Positions 16,701 to 24,100 of a stretch of DNA of 64,000 bases are shown here, piece after piece. Position 1 is the stretch's first letter, and the number at the start of each line of letters is the position of its first letter. This DNA comes from UBA2256 sp964531105 (lineage in GTDB: Bacteria > Spirochaetota > Spirochaetia > Treponematales > Rectinemataceae), in assembly GCA_964531105.1 (NCBI GenBank), contig CAZHFN010000007.1, forward strand, positions 1-64,000, in the 5' to 3' direction. The translations under genes and the position numbers were made by a program. The notes under the pieces are model-generated. The model saw only the letters and a list, made by a program, of their open reading frames with translations. It was not told where the DNA came from and did not search any database.

Positions 16701-18394
16701 TTAGAACCTCCGAGGGTAAAATAGAACCGGGCTCCTTTTCCAGGTTCTGATTCGGCCCACACCCTGCCTCCATGGCGGACCGCAATTCTTTTAACTATGC
16801 TAAGGCCAATGCCAGAACCCCCATACTCCAAATCACCATGGAGGCGCTGAAAGGGGGCGAAGAGCTTGTGGGCGTTGGCCATGTCGAATCCTATACCATT
16901 GTCCTGAATACAGTATATACGCTCCTCGACGGTGTCCATCGCATAGATTTTTATTGTGGTATTGTCTTTTCCGGAACTGAATTTAAATGCATTGGACAAG
17001 AGATTCCTGACTAGGATTTCCATCAATGCAGGATCTCCGTAGGCCGGAAGAGGTGCTTGAATCTCGATGCGCGCGGACGCGCTGGGGTAGGCATCCGAAA
17101 GCTCGGCGGCAATTGATTCGGCGATGGGCGCCAGGTCTAGTCTTGTGAATTGGACCTGCTGCCGCCCTACCCTAGAGAGGCGGAGCATATCGTCTATGAG
17201 GCCGCTCATCTTGGTTGCGTTATGGCGGATTCTGTCAAGATAATGGGAAGAAGTAGGCGGCAACAGGGGTCCCGACTCGTCGGCCAGTACACTTGAAAAG
17301 CCTTCGATAGCCCTTAAGGGGGCACGCAGATCGTGAGAGACCGAGTAGGAAAAAGCTTCCAGTTCCTTATTGGCATCTTCCAGTTCCGCAGTGCGCTGTA
17401 AAACCTTGGTTTCCAGGCTTTGGTTGAGGGCGAGCACTTCTTGCTCGGCTTTCACCCTGGCCGTTTCGTCGTGGATTATGGAGTACAGGACCTTTCTGCC
17501 CTGGAACTCCACCGGACCTGTGAATACTTCCACATTTTTTGTTTCACCCGAGGCTGTCCTGTGCTGGAAGTGGAATACATTGGCCTTTCTGGAGCGGGCT
17601 TTTTCCATCTCCTTCTCTAATACCTCGGGGCTGAGTGTATTCAAGTCCGGTACTGTCATGGAAAGCAGCGTGTCTCTGGACCAGCCATAGAAGGCTTCAG
17701 CGGCCGGATTGGCATCTATGATTTTGCTGGATTCGGGATCTACCAGCAGCATTGTCGTATGGTAATTGTTGAACAGCCTCCTGTAACGCTCTTCGGATGC
17801 TTCCAGCTTGCGCTGGTTTTCAGCCCTTTCTTCATTTTCCAGAAACAGGGCTGCGATAAGGGTGTAACCCAGGGGGAAAGCTATGAGAAAAGTAGGCGCG
17901 ATTATAGGCAAGGTCGATGCCCATCGCCGATCGGGAAGCAAAAGCTGGGATAGAATGGCGGCCACATGGATGATAATGCCGATGAGCCAGAAACATGGTA
18001 GGGTGCAGCGGAAGTTGGGTCTGCTCTTTCTAAAATAGTACGCGGCGACACCTATGAGACCTGAGAGAAAAATAGTGAGGGAGCCTGCAAATTTCCCCTC
18101 TCCTCCGACTATGAGCATTCTAAAGAAAATAGAAATGGCAGTGGCGATAGAGGCGATCCACGGACCGCCAAAATTGCCTGCTATGCCGATGATAATACTT
18201 CTGGCGTCGTAGATGATTCCATCGGAAAAACGCAAGGGTGAGAGCATGGCCATGATGGCCGAAAATCCGAAGAAAAGGCCGTTGGCTATTCTGTACGGCC
18301 AGGGGCGAGTAGACAGTCTTCTCTGGGCATAATGGTGGAATACCGCGACAAATACCACCAAGGCGATATTTTGAAGCAGGGCGATCGCAATCAC
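16697..18394 (-). CDS. Membrane histidine kinase with 5TMR-LYT sensor and PAS domain
   Basis: 565 residues. An N-terminal LytS-type membrane sensor (about residues 1-180, motif DARSIIIGIAGNFGGP) is followed by PAS (residues about 205-320), a coiled linker, HisKA with SYSVSHDLRAPLRAIE, and an ATPase domain with N box (LVRNLLSNAFKF), DNGIGFD and GGSGIGLSIV. The dimerisation region resembles phytochrome-type kinases. The start is GTG behind GGGGGT. It heads an operon running through the receiver, the HD-GYP regulator, the chloride transporter and the YhhQ-like transporter. LytS-type sensors are associated with cell-wall or membrane-potential cues, which fits a linked chloride channel; the signal is inference. 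Confidence 0.92.
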   Translation of the reverse strand: MIAIALLQNIALVVFVAVFHHYAQRRLSTRPWPYRIANGLFFGFSAIMAMLSPLRFSDGIIYDARSIIIGIAGNFGGPWIASIATAISIFFRMLIVGGEGKFAGSLTIFLSGLIGVAAYYFRKSRPNFRCTLPCFWLIGIIIHVAAILSQLLLPDRRWASTLPIIAPTFLIAFPLGYTLIAALFLENEERAENQRKLEASEERYRRLFNNYHTTMLLVDPESSKIIDANPAAEAFYGWSRDTLLSMTVPDLNTLSPEVLEKEMEKARSRKANVFHFQHRTASGETKNVEVFTGPVEFQGRKVLYSIIHDETARVKAEQEVLALNQSLETKVLQRTAELEDANKELEAFSYSVSHDLRAPLRAIEGFSSVLADESGPLLPPTSSHYLDRIRHNATKMSGLIDDMLRLSRVGRQQVQFTRLDLAPIAESIAAELSDAYPSASARIEIQAPLPAYGDPALMEILVRNLLSNAFKFSSGKDNTTIKIYAMDTVEERIYCIQDNGIGFDMANAHKLFAPFQRLHGDLEYGGSGIGLSIVKRIAVRHGGRVWAESEPGKGARFYFTLGGSK

Positions 18395-18431
18395 TTGAGA
18401 CCCCCAGAATTAGAAAACCACACCACAAGGG

Positions 18432-18459
18432 ATACTAGCATAAGAGAATACTAAATCAA
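18432..18459 (-). promoter_or_regulatory. Putative extended -10 promoter for the kinase operon
   Basis: On the minus strand, TTGATT (18454-18459), a 16-base spacer ending in TGC, then TAGTAT (18432-18437). The TGn before the -10 strengthens the call. The kinase GTG lies 37 bases downstream of the -10. Confidence 0.55.
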
Positions 18460-18466
18460 GGTCTGC

Positions 18467-19135
18467 TCAGGGGGCTTTGAAAACCATTGAATCGGGTCTC
18501 TGGCAGAGAATTGACTGGAATCCCAGGCGGCTTAAAAATAATTCCAGGGACTCAGGTGGATAAAAGGCGAGATGGGTAAAATCCATCTTGTACCACCAGG
18601 AGGCAAATTCTTTTTCAGTGGAAGGGGGGAATCTTGTGCGCACCGCGAGAATCCCGCCCGGAACCAAGCGTTTAGAAAGAGTGATGAAGGTTTCTTTGGG
18701 ATGGGAAAGATGCTCGGCCACCTCGTGGAGCAGTATGCAGGCGTAGCTCTTTTTTCTCCAGGTTCGGGAGGGGGCAAAGATAGGATCGTAGCTGTCGCAG
18801 ACGTAACCCCGGTGGGACAGAAGGCTGGAAATAAGGGGAGGGCGTTGTGGTCCCGAACCGAAATCCAGAACGTGGCCGGAGACAGGAACAAAGGGTAGTA
18901 TGCAGGTTTCGATGAACCGCTCCAGGAAGGCGGCATAGCCCGGTGAAGTTAGACTATTGTCGTGGAATAGATACCTCTCCCGGGCGGCTTTCCCACTTGG
19001 ATAAAAGGTTGGATCGAGAAAAACGAGGCCGCAAGCTGGACAGCGCCAGTAAAATGGCGAATCCAAGGTGTCTGAGCTATGGAAGAGGATGGCTTTTTGC
19101 CCACAAAGCCTGCAAAAGCGCAACCCTGGACTCAC
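18467..19135 (-). CDS. Class I SAM methyltransferase with N-terminal zinc-ribbon-like CxxC pair
   Basis: About 222 residues. The N-terminus has two CxxC pairs (FCRLCG and WRCPACGLVFLDP), a putative zinc-binding motif common in methyltransferases of this type. The Rossmann core shows VLDFGSGPQRPP for SAM binding and LLHEVAEHLSHP for the post-motif region. The substrate is unknown. The frame is open far upstream, but that part overlaps lplA, so I start at GTG 19135, 5 bases after the lplA stop, with only weak ribosome-site evidence. TTG 19123 is an alternative. Its position after the lipoate genes is probably just co-transcription. Confidence 0.72.
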   Translation of the reverse strand: MSPGLRFCRLCGQKAILFHSSDTLDSPFYWRCPACGLVFLDPTFYPSGKAARERYLFHDNSLTSPGYAAFLERFIETCILPFVPVSGHVLDFGSGPQRPPLISSLLSHRGYVCDSYDPIFAPSRTWRKKSYACILLHEVAEHLSHPKETFITLSKRLVPGGILAVRTRFPPSTEKEFASWWYKMDFTHLAFYPPESLELFLSRLGFQSILCQRPDSMVFKAP

Positions 19136-19140
19136 AGGAA

Positions 19141-19905
19141 TTACCGTTTGAAAATCCAGGCATCGGTGGAAAACTTTTCCCTGGCGAGAATTTCTGCCCT
19201 GGCTAATTCGGCTTCTGTGGGCTTTTGATGGATGAGATCCAAGTCCAATGCTTCGGTAAAACCCCGGATCATGGCCTTGGAGCTCTCTGCAAAGCCAACT
19301 TCTCTTCCCAGAGCATGCAGAAGGGAGCTTACTCTCTGTTTGACATCGGCGATGAGCTTTCCTGCTGACTTTTCCTTGGGAACCAGGAGGAGGGAGAACA
19401 TCTCTTCCACATTCACGTCCAGAAGTATTGTCCCGTGCTGGAGTATGCAGGAATGCTTGCGGGTCTGTGCGTTGCCCGATATTTTCCTTCCCTGCCATAG
19501 AATATCGTTGATGGGTGCGAATTCGGTCCTAAGACCCAGAAACGAAAAACCCTGTACCAAGGCAGAGCAGATTATTTCATAGGACTCCAGTATGGAAGCC
19601 CTGGCCAAGGGGTGATTTTCGGGCAAGGCGAATGAATAGGTTACTTCCTTGTCGTGGAATACGGCTCCGCCCCCCGTAATCCTGCGGACAATATCTACCC
19701 CCTTCTGCCTGCACGCATCCAGGTCCAGTTCCTGCGACGCTCCCTGGAAATACCCCAGTGATATGGCCCTGGGATTCCATCCGTACATGCGAAGGGTAGG
19801 CAGAGATTCAGTCCTGGATACGGATTCCAGGATAGCCTCGTCCAAACCCATGTTGAAATAGGCATCCGCAAATCCTGTTTCCAGCAGGCGCACTTTATGA
19901 GACAT
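19141..19905 (-). CDS. lplA: Lipoate-protein ligase A, catalytic (large) domain
   Basis: 254 residues with the BPL/LplA fold. Conserved features are RRITGGGAVFHD (lipoyl-AMP binding), KISGNAQ with the catalytic Lys, and HGTILLDVN. It attaches lipoate, via lipoyl-AMP, to the lysine of E2 and GcvH proteins. It lacks the C-terminal accessory domain present in one-piece LplA. That domain appears to be encoded by the overlapping upstream gene (11 bases overlap). It lies downstream of lipoyl synthase in the same operon. Without the octanoyltransferase lipB in view, it may serve octanoate or lipoate transfer. Confidence 0.92.
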   Translation of the reverse strand: MSHKVRLLETGFADAYFNMGLDEAILESVSRTESLPTLRMYGWNPRAISLGYFQGASQELDLDACRQKGVDIVRRITGGGAVFHDKEVTYSFALPENHPLARASILESYEIICSALVQGFSFLGLRTEFAPINDILWQGRKISGNAQTRKHSCILQHGTILLDVNVEEMFSLLLVPKEKSAGKLIADVKQRVSSLLHALGREVGFAESSKAMIRGFTEALDLDLIHQKPTEAELARAEILAREKFSTDAWIFKR

Positions 19906-20188
19906 CTATGCAACTCCTCAGTACAGTTTCAAGGCCTTCGCCGCTTATGCCTGCCAGCCTGAGGCCCATTTTTTCCGCTCGCGAGTCGAAAAGCGCGGCA
20001 AAACCTTCGAGGGGAATATCCCGCAGGGAGGCCTCCAGGATATCGAAGGTTTCTTCGGGTACGGCAAAAAAATCACCCTTGATGCTGAGATTCCGTATGG
20101 TAGGAGAGGAACCTTCTGCGTGATCTATCTCGGTTTCGATACGAAGGAGTTTGCAGCCTTCAGGCTTGCCCTGGCAGCAAAGTGTCAT
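19895..20188 (-). CDS. Separate lipoate-protein ligase accessory domain (LplB/CTD-like)
   Basis: 97 residues. The pattern KLLRIETEI...TIRNLSIKGDFFA...LEASLRDIP...LAGISGEGLETVL matches the C-terminal accessory domain of bacterial lipoate ligase (Lip_prot_lig_C type): a beta sheet with the GDFF turn followed by helices. In Thermoplasma acidophilum this domain is a separate protein needed for lipoyl-AMP formation by LplA; that is family knowledge. It is encoded between lipA and lplA and overlaps both by a few bases, so it very likely works with LplA. Recognition is by motif only. Confidence 0.72.
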   Translation of the reverse strand: MTLCCQGKPEGCKLLRIETEIDHAEGSSPTIRNLSIKGDFFAVPEETFDILEASLRDIPLEGFAALFDSRAEKMGLRLAGISGEGLETVLRSCIDVS

Positions 20189-21084
20189 AGCGCGGGCCTC
20201 TCGGGAGCTTTTTCACTTCTGACGTTTCCCGACTTCCACGCTTCCATGGCATGGTAGCTGGTGCGGGCGAAGGGAGAAGCCACTACAGTGCTGAATCCCA
20301 CCGCCTGAGCTTCTTCTGCATACAGGGCGAAGGTATCGGGGTGGATGTACTCCGCCACCGGTATTTCCCTGGCCGTGGGCTGCAGATACTGGCCCAAGAC
20401 GAGGATGTCCACTCCAACACGGCGCAATGCGGCAAAGGTCTCCAGCAATTCATCCATAGTTTCTCCGAGCCCTAGAAGAAGTGAGGATTTTGTGAGTCCT
20501 ATTCCACCTTCCTTGGCCTGCCGCAGGGTTTTTAGGCTTTTTTCAAAGCTTGCCCGGGCATCGCGCACGCCCTGGAGACGGGCTACAGTCTCAACATTGT
20601 GGGCTAGGACATCGGGTTTGGCCGCGGCGACAATCTCCATTTCCCCATCGATAAAATCAGGGGTGAGAACTTCAATTTTCACTTCCGGAGATGCGCTTCT
20701 AATGGCCCGTATACAGGCGGCAAAATGCAAAGCACCCTTGTCCTCCAGATCATCCCTGTCCACCGATGTAATGACAGCGTAGGTCAAACCCATTTCTTTA
20801 ATAGCCTTGGCCAAGGCCTGGGGTTCATCCGAGCGTAGGGGGCGTCCCTTGGAAGCCGCCTCAACTGCACAAAATCGGCAGCCCCTGGTGCAGATATCGC
20901 CCATGATCATGAATGTGGCTGTGCCGCAGCCCCAGCATTCACCCTTATTGGGACAGCGAGCTTCGTCGCAGACCGTGTGCAGTCCGTGCCTGGAAAGGAT
21001 TTCGTCCACCTTTTCCCATTGGCGGCCAGCAGGCAGCCGTACCCTTATCCATTCGGGCTTCCTGATGCTAGTTTTAGAATCCAT
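20185..21084 (-). CDS. lipA: Lipoyl synthase (radical SAM)
   Basis: 299 residues, normal length. The auxiliary [4Fe-4S] cluster motif CDEARCPNKGEC is followed by the radical SAM motif CTRGCRFC, and later by LGLGET and the C-terminal VASPFARTSYHA, whose Ser ligates the auxiliary cluster in this family. It inserts two sulfurs into octanoyl groups on E2 or GcvH proteins. It heads the operon lipA-(lplB)-lplA. No Shine-Dalgarno precedes the ATG, and a good promoter lies only 7 bases upstream, so its mRNA is probably leaderless. Confidence 0.97.
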   Translation of the reverse strand: MDSKTSIRKPEWIRVRLPAGRQWEKVDEILSRHGLHTVCDEARCPNKGECWGCGTATFMIMGDICTRGCRFCAVEAASKGRPLRSDEPQALAKAIKEMGLTYAVITSVDRDDLEDKGALHFAACIRAIRSASPEVKIEVLTPDFIDGEMEIVAAAKPDVLAHNVETVARLQGVRDARASFEKSLKTLRQAKEGGIGLTKSSLLLGLGETMDELLETFAALRRVGVDILVLGQYLQPTAREIPVAEYIHPDTFALYAEEAQAVGFSTVVASPFARTSYHAMEAWKSGNVRSEKAPERPAL

Positions 21085-21091
21085 GTGGGGG

Positions 21092-21120
21092 AGTATAGAA
21101 AGGGCTGAGGGAAATGAAAA
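21092..21120 (-). promoter_or_regulatory. Putative lipA promoter giving a leaderless transcript
   Basis: Minus strand: TTTTCA (21115-21120), 17-base spacer, TATACT (21092-21097), then only seven bases before the lipA ATG at 21084. Transcription would begin at or next to the start codon. Confidence 0.6.
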
Positions 21121-21154
21121 GGGCTCCTCGAAAATGCCTCAGCACCGATATGAA

Positions 21155-21182
21155 AAAAGGCCCTCCCGAAGGAGAGCCTTTT
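21155..21182 (-). terminator. Rho-independent terminator after tRNA-Met
   Basis: On the minus strand, AAAAGGC-T-CTCC, loop TTCG, GGAG-G-GCCTTTT: an 11-pair stem with one mismatch, capped by a stable C(TTCG)G tetraloop and ending in a T-run. It lies 6 bases beyond the tRNA 3' end. Confidence 0.9.
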
Positions 21183-21188
21183 GCCTGA

Positions 21189-21261
21189 TAGCGAGGGAGG
21201 GGATTGAACCCACGACCCAGCGGATATGAGCCGCTTGCTCTGCCAACTGAGCTACCTCGCC
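21189..21261 (-). tRNA. tRNA-Met (anticodon CAT), probably elongator
   Basis: The cloverleaf is: acceptor GGCGAGG/CCTCGCT (first pair G-U), D arm GCTC/GAGC, anticodon stem AGCGG/CCGCT with loop CTCATAT, and T arm GTGGG TTCAATC CCCTC with one T-T mismatch at positions 50/64. The discriminator is A and no CCA is encoded. A paired first position rules out the initiator type. A CAT anticodon could also belong to lysidine-modified tRNA-Ile2; the general look favours elongator Met. Confidence 0.92.
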
Positions 21262-21273
21262 AAGGACGTGAGA

Positions 21274-21303
21274 TTTATACCTGTTGGGTATTGTCTTAGT
21301 CAA
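21274..21303 (-). promoter_or_regulatory. Promoter for tRNA-Met
   Basis: Minus strand: TTGACT (21298-21303), 18-base spacer, TATAAA (21274-21279), 12 bases before the mature tRNA. Both boxes match consensus at five of six positions. Confidence 0.7.
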
Positions 21304-21364
21304 GGCCTTGGCTGGTTTTCGTTAGGCCTGCCCCGGCCGTTGAGCAGAGTCCGAATACCTCGAC

Positions 21365-21393
21365 TTTACACCCGACTCTCTCGCCGGTATACT
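21365..21393 (+). promoter_or_regulatory. Promoter for the small protein/GNAT operon
   Basis: TTTACA (21365-21370), a 17-base spacer and TATACT (21388-21393). It sits 36 bases upstream of the start codon at 21430. Confidence 0.7.
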
Positions 21394-21429
21394 CGGCCTG
21401 AACCTGAGCCGGTGACGAATGGAGAAAAA

Positions 21430-21723
21430 ATGTCATCTACGGATTGGCGAGAAAAAAAGCGGGAAGAGGTGTTCGAAAGCACAGTCAAGGGGCTGGAGAA
21501 CAGGCGCAGGGTGGACAGCGAATTCTCTCTGTCGGATGTTAAGTCTGCGCTCAACCATCTCTATATTCTCGAAGGCAACGATTGGTTGGGCAGGGGAGAG
21601 TTGGGGGATATTGTTTCTTCGGCCACCATAGCCGCATACGAACATTTTCAGAATGAGTGGGAAAGGGCCCTTGCCAATTCCTCTGAAGAAAAATCCAAAA
21701 CCGGCAGCGAGGGGGTATTATGA
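21430..21723 (+). CDS. Small helical protein of unknown function
   Basis: 97 residues, highly charged and predicted mostly helical (DWREKKREEVFESTVKGLEN, then SLSDVKSALNHLYI). No family recognised. The ATG at 21430 follows GGAG and lies behind a good promoter. The frame is open upstream, but that part covers the tRNA-Met gene and is not coding. Its last four bases overlap the start of the GNAT-like gene (ATGA), so the two products are made together and may act together. Confidence 0.7.
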   Translation: MSSTDWREKKREEVFESTVKGLENRRRVDSEFSLSDVKSALNHLYILEGNDWLGRGELGDIVSSATIAAYEHFQNEWERALANSSEEKSKTGSEGVL

Positions 21724-22844
21724 GCGTGGAAATAAAGGAAGTGACCACAAAGGCCGAATTGAGAAAATTTGTGAGTTTCCCCGAGACCCTCTATGGCGAC
21801 GAACCCAATTGGGTTCCCTCATTTCTCTTCGATGACATGAACACCCTTAACCCCAAGAAGAATCCCGCCTTCGAATTCTGCGACGCCAAGTGCTGGACAG
21901 CCTGGAAAGAAGGGAAGATGGTGGGGCGGATCACGGGCATAATCCACCACCGTTTTGTGGAAAAATGGGGAAAGAAGCTGGCTCGCTTTGGCTGGATCGA
22001 CTTTATTGAAGATTTTGAAGTGGCGTCGGCCCTAGTGGGCACCGTGGAGGAATGGGCCAAGTCCAAGGGTATGGAGGGCGTCCACGGTCCCTGGGGTTTT
22101 ACCGATCTGGACAGGGAAGGGATGCTGGTGGAGGGCTTTGGAGAGAAGGGCACCTTCGCAACCATTTACAATTACCCCTATTATCCCGCCTTCATGGAAA
22201 GACTGGGCTACGGCAAAGAGGTGGACTGGTTGGAGTTCAGGGTGAGCACACCCGACTCGATACCGGAAAAAGTGCTGAGAGTAAACGAACTTATCTCCAA
22301 GCGTTCGGGGATTTCCATCTACGAATGGAAAACCAAGAAAGAATTGATCAGCAAGTTCGGACCCCAGGTGTTCGAACTCCTGGATGAAGCCTATGCAGGG
22401 CTCTATGGCACGACACCCTTGAGCCCCCGACAAGTTCAGGCTTATATCGATCAATATCTCAATTTTGTGGATCCCCGGTTTACAAAAATAATGGTGGACT
22501 CAGAAGGCAGGCTCGCGGGCTTTGCTATAACCATACCCTCCCTCTCGGATGCTCTCTACAAATCCAAGGGAAGGCTCCTTCCCCTGGGATGGGCCAGGCT
22601 TTTATTAGCCCTGCGCAAACCCACGCTGATCGATATGATGCTCGTGGCGGTGCGCAAGGAATATCAGGCCAGGGGAGCGGTAGCCCTTCTGATGACAGCA
22701 CTCAACTACAGCGCCATCGAGAACGGCATCAAGGAATCGGAGACCAATCCGGAACTGGAGACCAATCTTGCGGTGCAGGGCATGTGGAAGGACTATCCCA
22801 AGCGCCAGCACAAGCGCAGAAGGATTTATCTCAAGAAATTCTAG
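21720..22844 (+). CDS. GNAT-like N-acetyltransferase domain protein (YghO-like)
   Basis: 374 residues. The N-terminal third has GNAT-like features (WTAWKEGKMVGRITGIIHH) and a family-typical block (VHGPWGFTDLDREGMLVEGF and YNYPYYPAFMERLGYGK). The C-terminal third again looks GNAT-like, with a pyrophosphate-loop-like stretch (RKEYQARGAVALLMTALNY) and ESETNPELETN. It resembles large conserved proteins often annotated as acetyltransferase or YghO-like, whose substrate is unknown to me. It is coupled to the small upstream gene. It ends by overlapping the convergent tsaB stop by 4 bases. Confidence 0.7.
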   Translation: MSVEIKEVTTKAELRKFVSFPETLYGDEPNWVPSFLFDDMNTLNPKKNPAFEFCDAKCWTAWKEGKMVGRITGIIHHRFVEKWGKKLARFGWIDFIEDFEVASALVGTVEEWAKSKGMEGVHGPWGFTDLDREGMLVEGFGEKGTFATIYNYPYYPAFMERLGYGKEVDWLEFRVSTPDSIPEKVLRVNELISKRSGISIYEWKTKKELISKFGPQVFELLDEAYAGLYGTTPLSPRQVQAYIDQYLNFVDPRFTKIMVDSEGRLAGFAITIPSLSDALYKSKGRLLPLGWARLLLALRKPTLIDMMLVAVRKEYQARGAVALLMTALNYSAIENGIKESETNPELETNLAVQGMWKDYPKRQHKRRRIYLKKF

Positions 22845-23521
22845 CCTATTTCCGGTTCTCTCAGGTAGAGAGGGGATTCATCCTCGGCAGCGGGTCCTGT
22901 GGTGGCCAGTCGTTCTTGGGCCAGGAGGGCCATGGCGGCCAGAAGCCGAGCTGCACTTAAGGCCTCTACCCTGAATCCAGGCCTTTCCAGTGAATAGTCG
23001 GTGAAGAGTTCCGCAGCCTGACCTAAAAAACTCACTTCCTCATCGGCGTCCACCAGGCGTAATAGCTCCTCAATGGAAATATCCAGGTACTCTGTATCTC
23101 TATGCCCCGATCGGTATACCGCGGCGTAAAGTCGTTTTTTCCTGGCATCCAACACGGGAACAACCGTGGAACTTCGCTGGGGAGAAGAGTCCGTGTATGG
23201 TGCAAGATCTCCAGAAAGGCTTTTCGCCAGGCAGTCCAGAGTAGGCAGAGGAACCCAGGGCTTGCCCAGGGCTAGGGAGAGGCCTTTGGCTGTAGCTATG
23301 CCTATTCTTAAGCCCGTAAATGAGCCGGGCCCTTGGGTGCAGGCGATAAAGTCGATATCCGTCATCGATACCGAGGCCTGGGATAGAATATGTTCCAGGG
23401 CGGGCAGCAGAAGTTCGGCGTGCCGGGAGCCTTCCCGATCCTGGCCGAAGAGCATTCCATCCCTTCTGGCCAGACCGGCATAAAGCCGGTCGGTTGAGCA
23501 GTCGAAGAGGAGGATATTCAT
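22841..23521 (-). CDS. tsaB: tRNA threonylcarbamoyladenosine biosynthesis protein TsaB
   Basis: 226 residues, ASKHA-fold, usual TsaB length. Diagnostic are the N-terminal ILLFDCSTDRLYAGL, the HAELLLPALEHIL helix and CTQGPGSFTGLRIGIATAKG. TsaB partners TsaD and TsaE to make t6A37 in ANN-decoding tRNAs. It overlaps the tsaE stop by 4 bases in the same operon. tsaD is not in this window. Confidence 0.94.
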   Translation of the reverse strand: MNILLFDCSTDRLYAGLARRDGMLFGQDREGSRHAELLLPALEHILSQASVSMTDIDFIACTQGPGSFTGLRIGIATAKGLSLALGKPWVPLPTLDCLAKSLSGDLAPYTDSSPQRSSTVVPVLDARKKRLYAAVYRSGHRDTEYLDISIEELLRLVDADEEVSFLGQAAELFTDYSLERPGFRVEALSAARLLAAMALLAQERLATTGPAAEDESPLYLREPEIG

Positions 23522-23958
23522 AGTGGCAAGGCCTCCAGCCAGTCCCCGGACAGGTGGAATTTTCGAGCGCCGTCGGGCAAGTACTCTATCTCTATGATCG
23601 CGGTGGTTTCGTCCACAAGGCCGGGCAATTTCTCACTCCATTCAATCAGGCAGAGGGAGTCTGGGGCACCTAGGAGTTCCAGTCCTCCAATCTCTTCAAA
23701 ATCGGCCTCGCTCCTTAACCTATATACGTCTATGTGCCTAAGAAGCAATCTGCCTGAATACTCCGAGATTATTGTAAACGTTGGGGAGTTGACTTCCTCT
23801 TTTATGCCCAGTCCCTGGGCTATGCCTTTACTAAGGGTGGTCTTGCCCACTCCTAGGCCGCCTCTGAAGGCTATTACCGAGCCTCCGGGAGCATGCGATC
23901 CTATGAGCCGGCCTAAGGCTAGCGTGTTGTCCCTGTCGCGGGAGATATAGGTCTTCAC
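23518..23958 (-). CDS. tsaE: tRNA threonylcarbamoyladenosine biosynthesis ATPase TsaE
   Basis: 146 residues, P-loop ATPase. Walker A is GGLGVGKTTLSKGIAQGLG, followed by VNSPTF and HIDVYRL, all typical of TsaE (YjeE). It assists TsaB/TsaD turnover in t6A synthesis. First gene of the tsaE-tsaB pair, behind a putative promoter at 24012-24041. Confidence 0.94.
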   Translation of the reverse strand: MKTYISRDRDNTLALGRLIGSHAPGGSVIAFRGGLGVGKTTLSKGIAQGLGIKEEVNSPTFTIISEYSGRLLLRHIDVYRLRSEADFEEIGGLELLGAPDSLCLIEWSEKLPGLVDETTAIIEIEYLPDGARKFHLSGDWLEALPL

Positions 23959-24011
23959 TCTTTTCCTTGGTGGGCCTCTGTCTTGAGTGCTCGCCGGCCC
24001 CTTTCAGGGCG

Positions 24012-24041
24012 AGTATAGCCTTCCAGGGACAAAAAATGCCA
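24012..24041 (-). promoter_or_regulatory. Putative promoter for tsaE-tsaB
   Basis: Minus strand: TGGCAT (24036-24041), 18-base spacer, TATACT (24012-24017). The -10 is strong and the -35 weak. It diverges from the hydrolase promoter at 24066. Confidence 0.45.
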
Positions 24042-24065
24042 GCACCCCTTTGCAAAAGGCGCTTA

Positions 24066-24094
24066 TTGCACAGCGGGAGGGCTCATCATATACT
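24066..24094 (+). promoter_or_regulatory. Promoter for the alpha/beta hydrolase gene
   Basis: TTGCAC (24066-24071), a 17-base spacer and TATACT (24089-24094). Transcription should begin near 24101, where the 12-base tandem repeats start. Confidence 0.65.
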
Positions 24095-24100
24095 GGATTT

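Noticed and set aside
19136..19498. Extended N-terminus of the zinc-ribbon methyltransferase
   Set aside because: It lies fully within lplA in another frame, is low-complexity and has no family match.
21226..21429. Extended N-terminus of the small helical protein reading through tRNA-Met
   Set aside because: It covers the antisense of a tRNA and its promoter. ATG 21430 has a ribosome site and a promoter in the right place.
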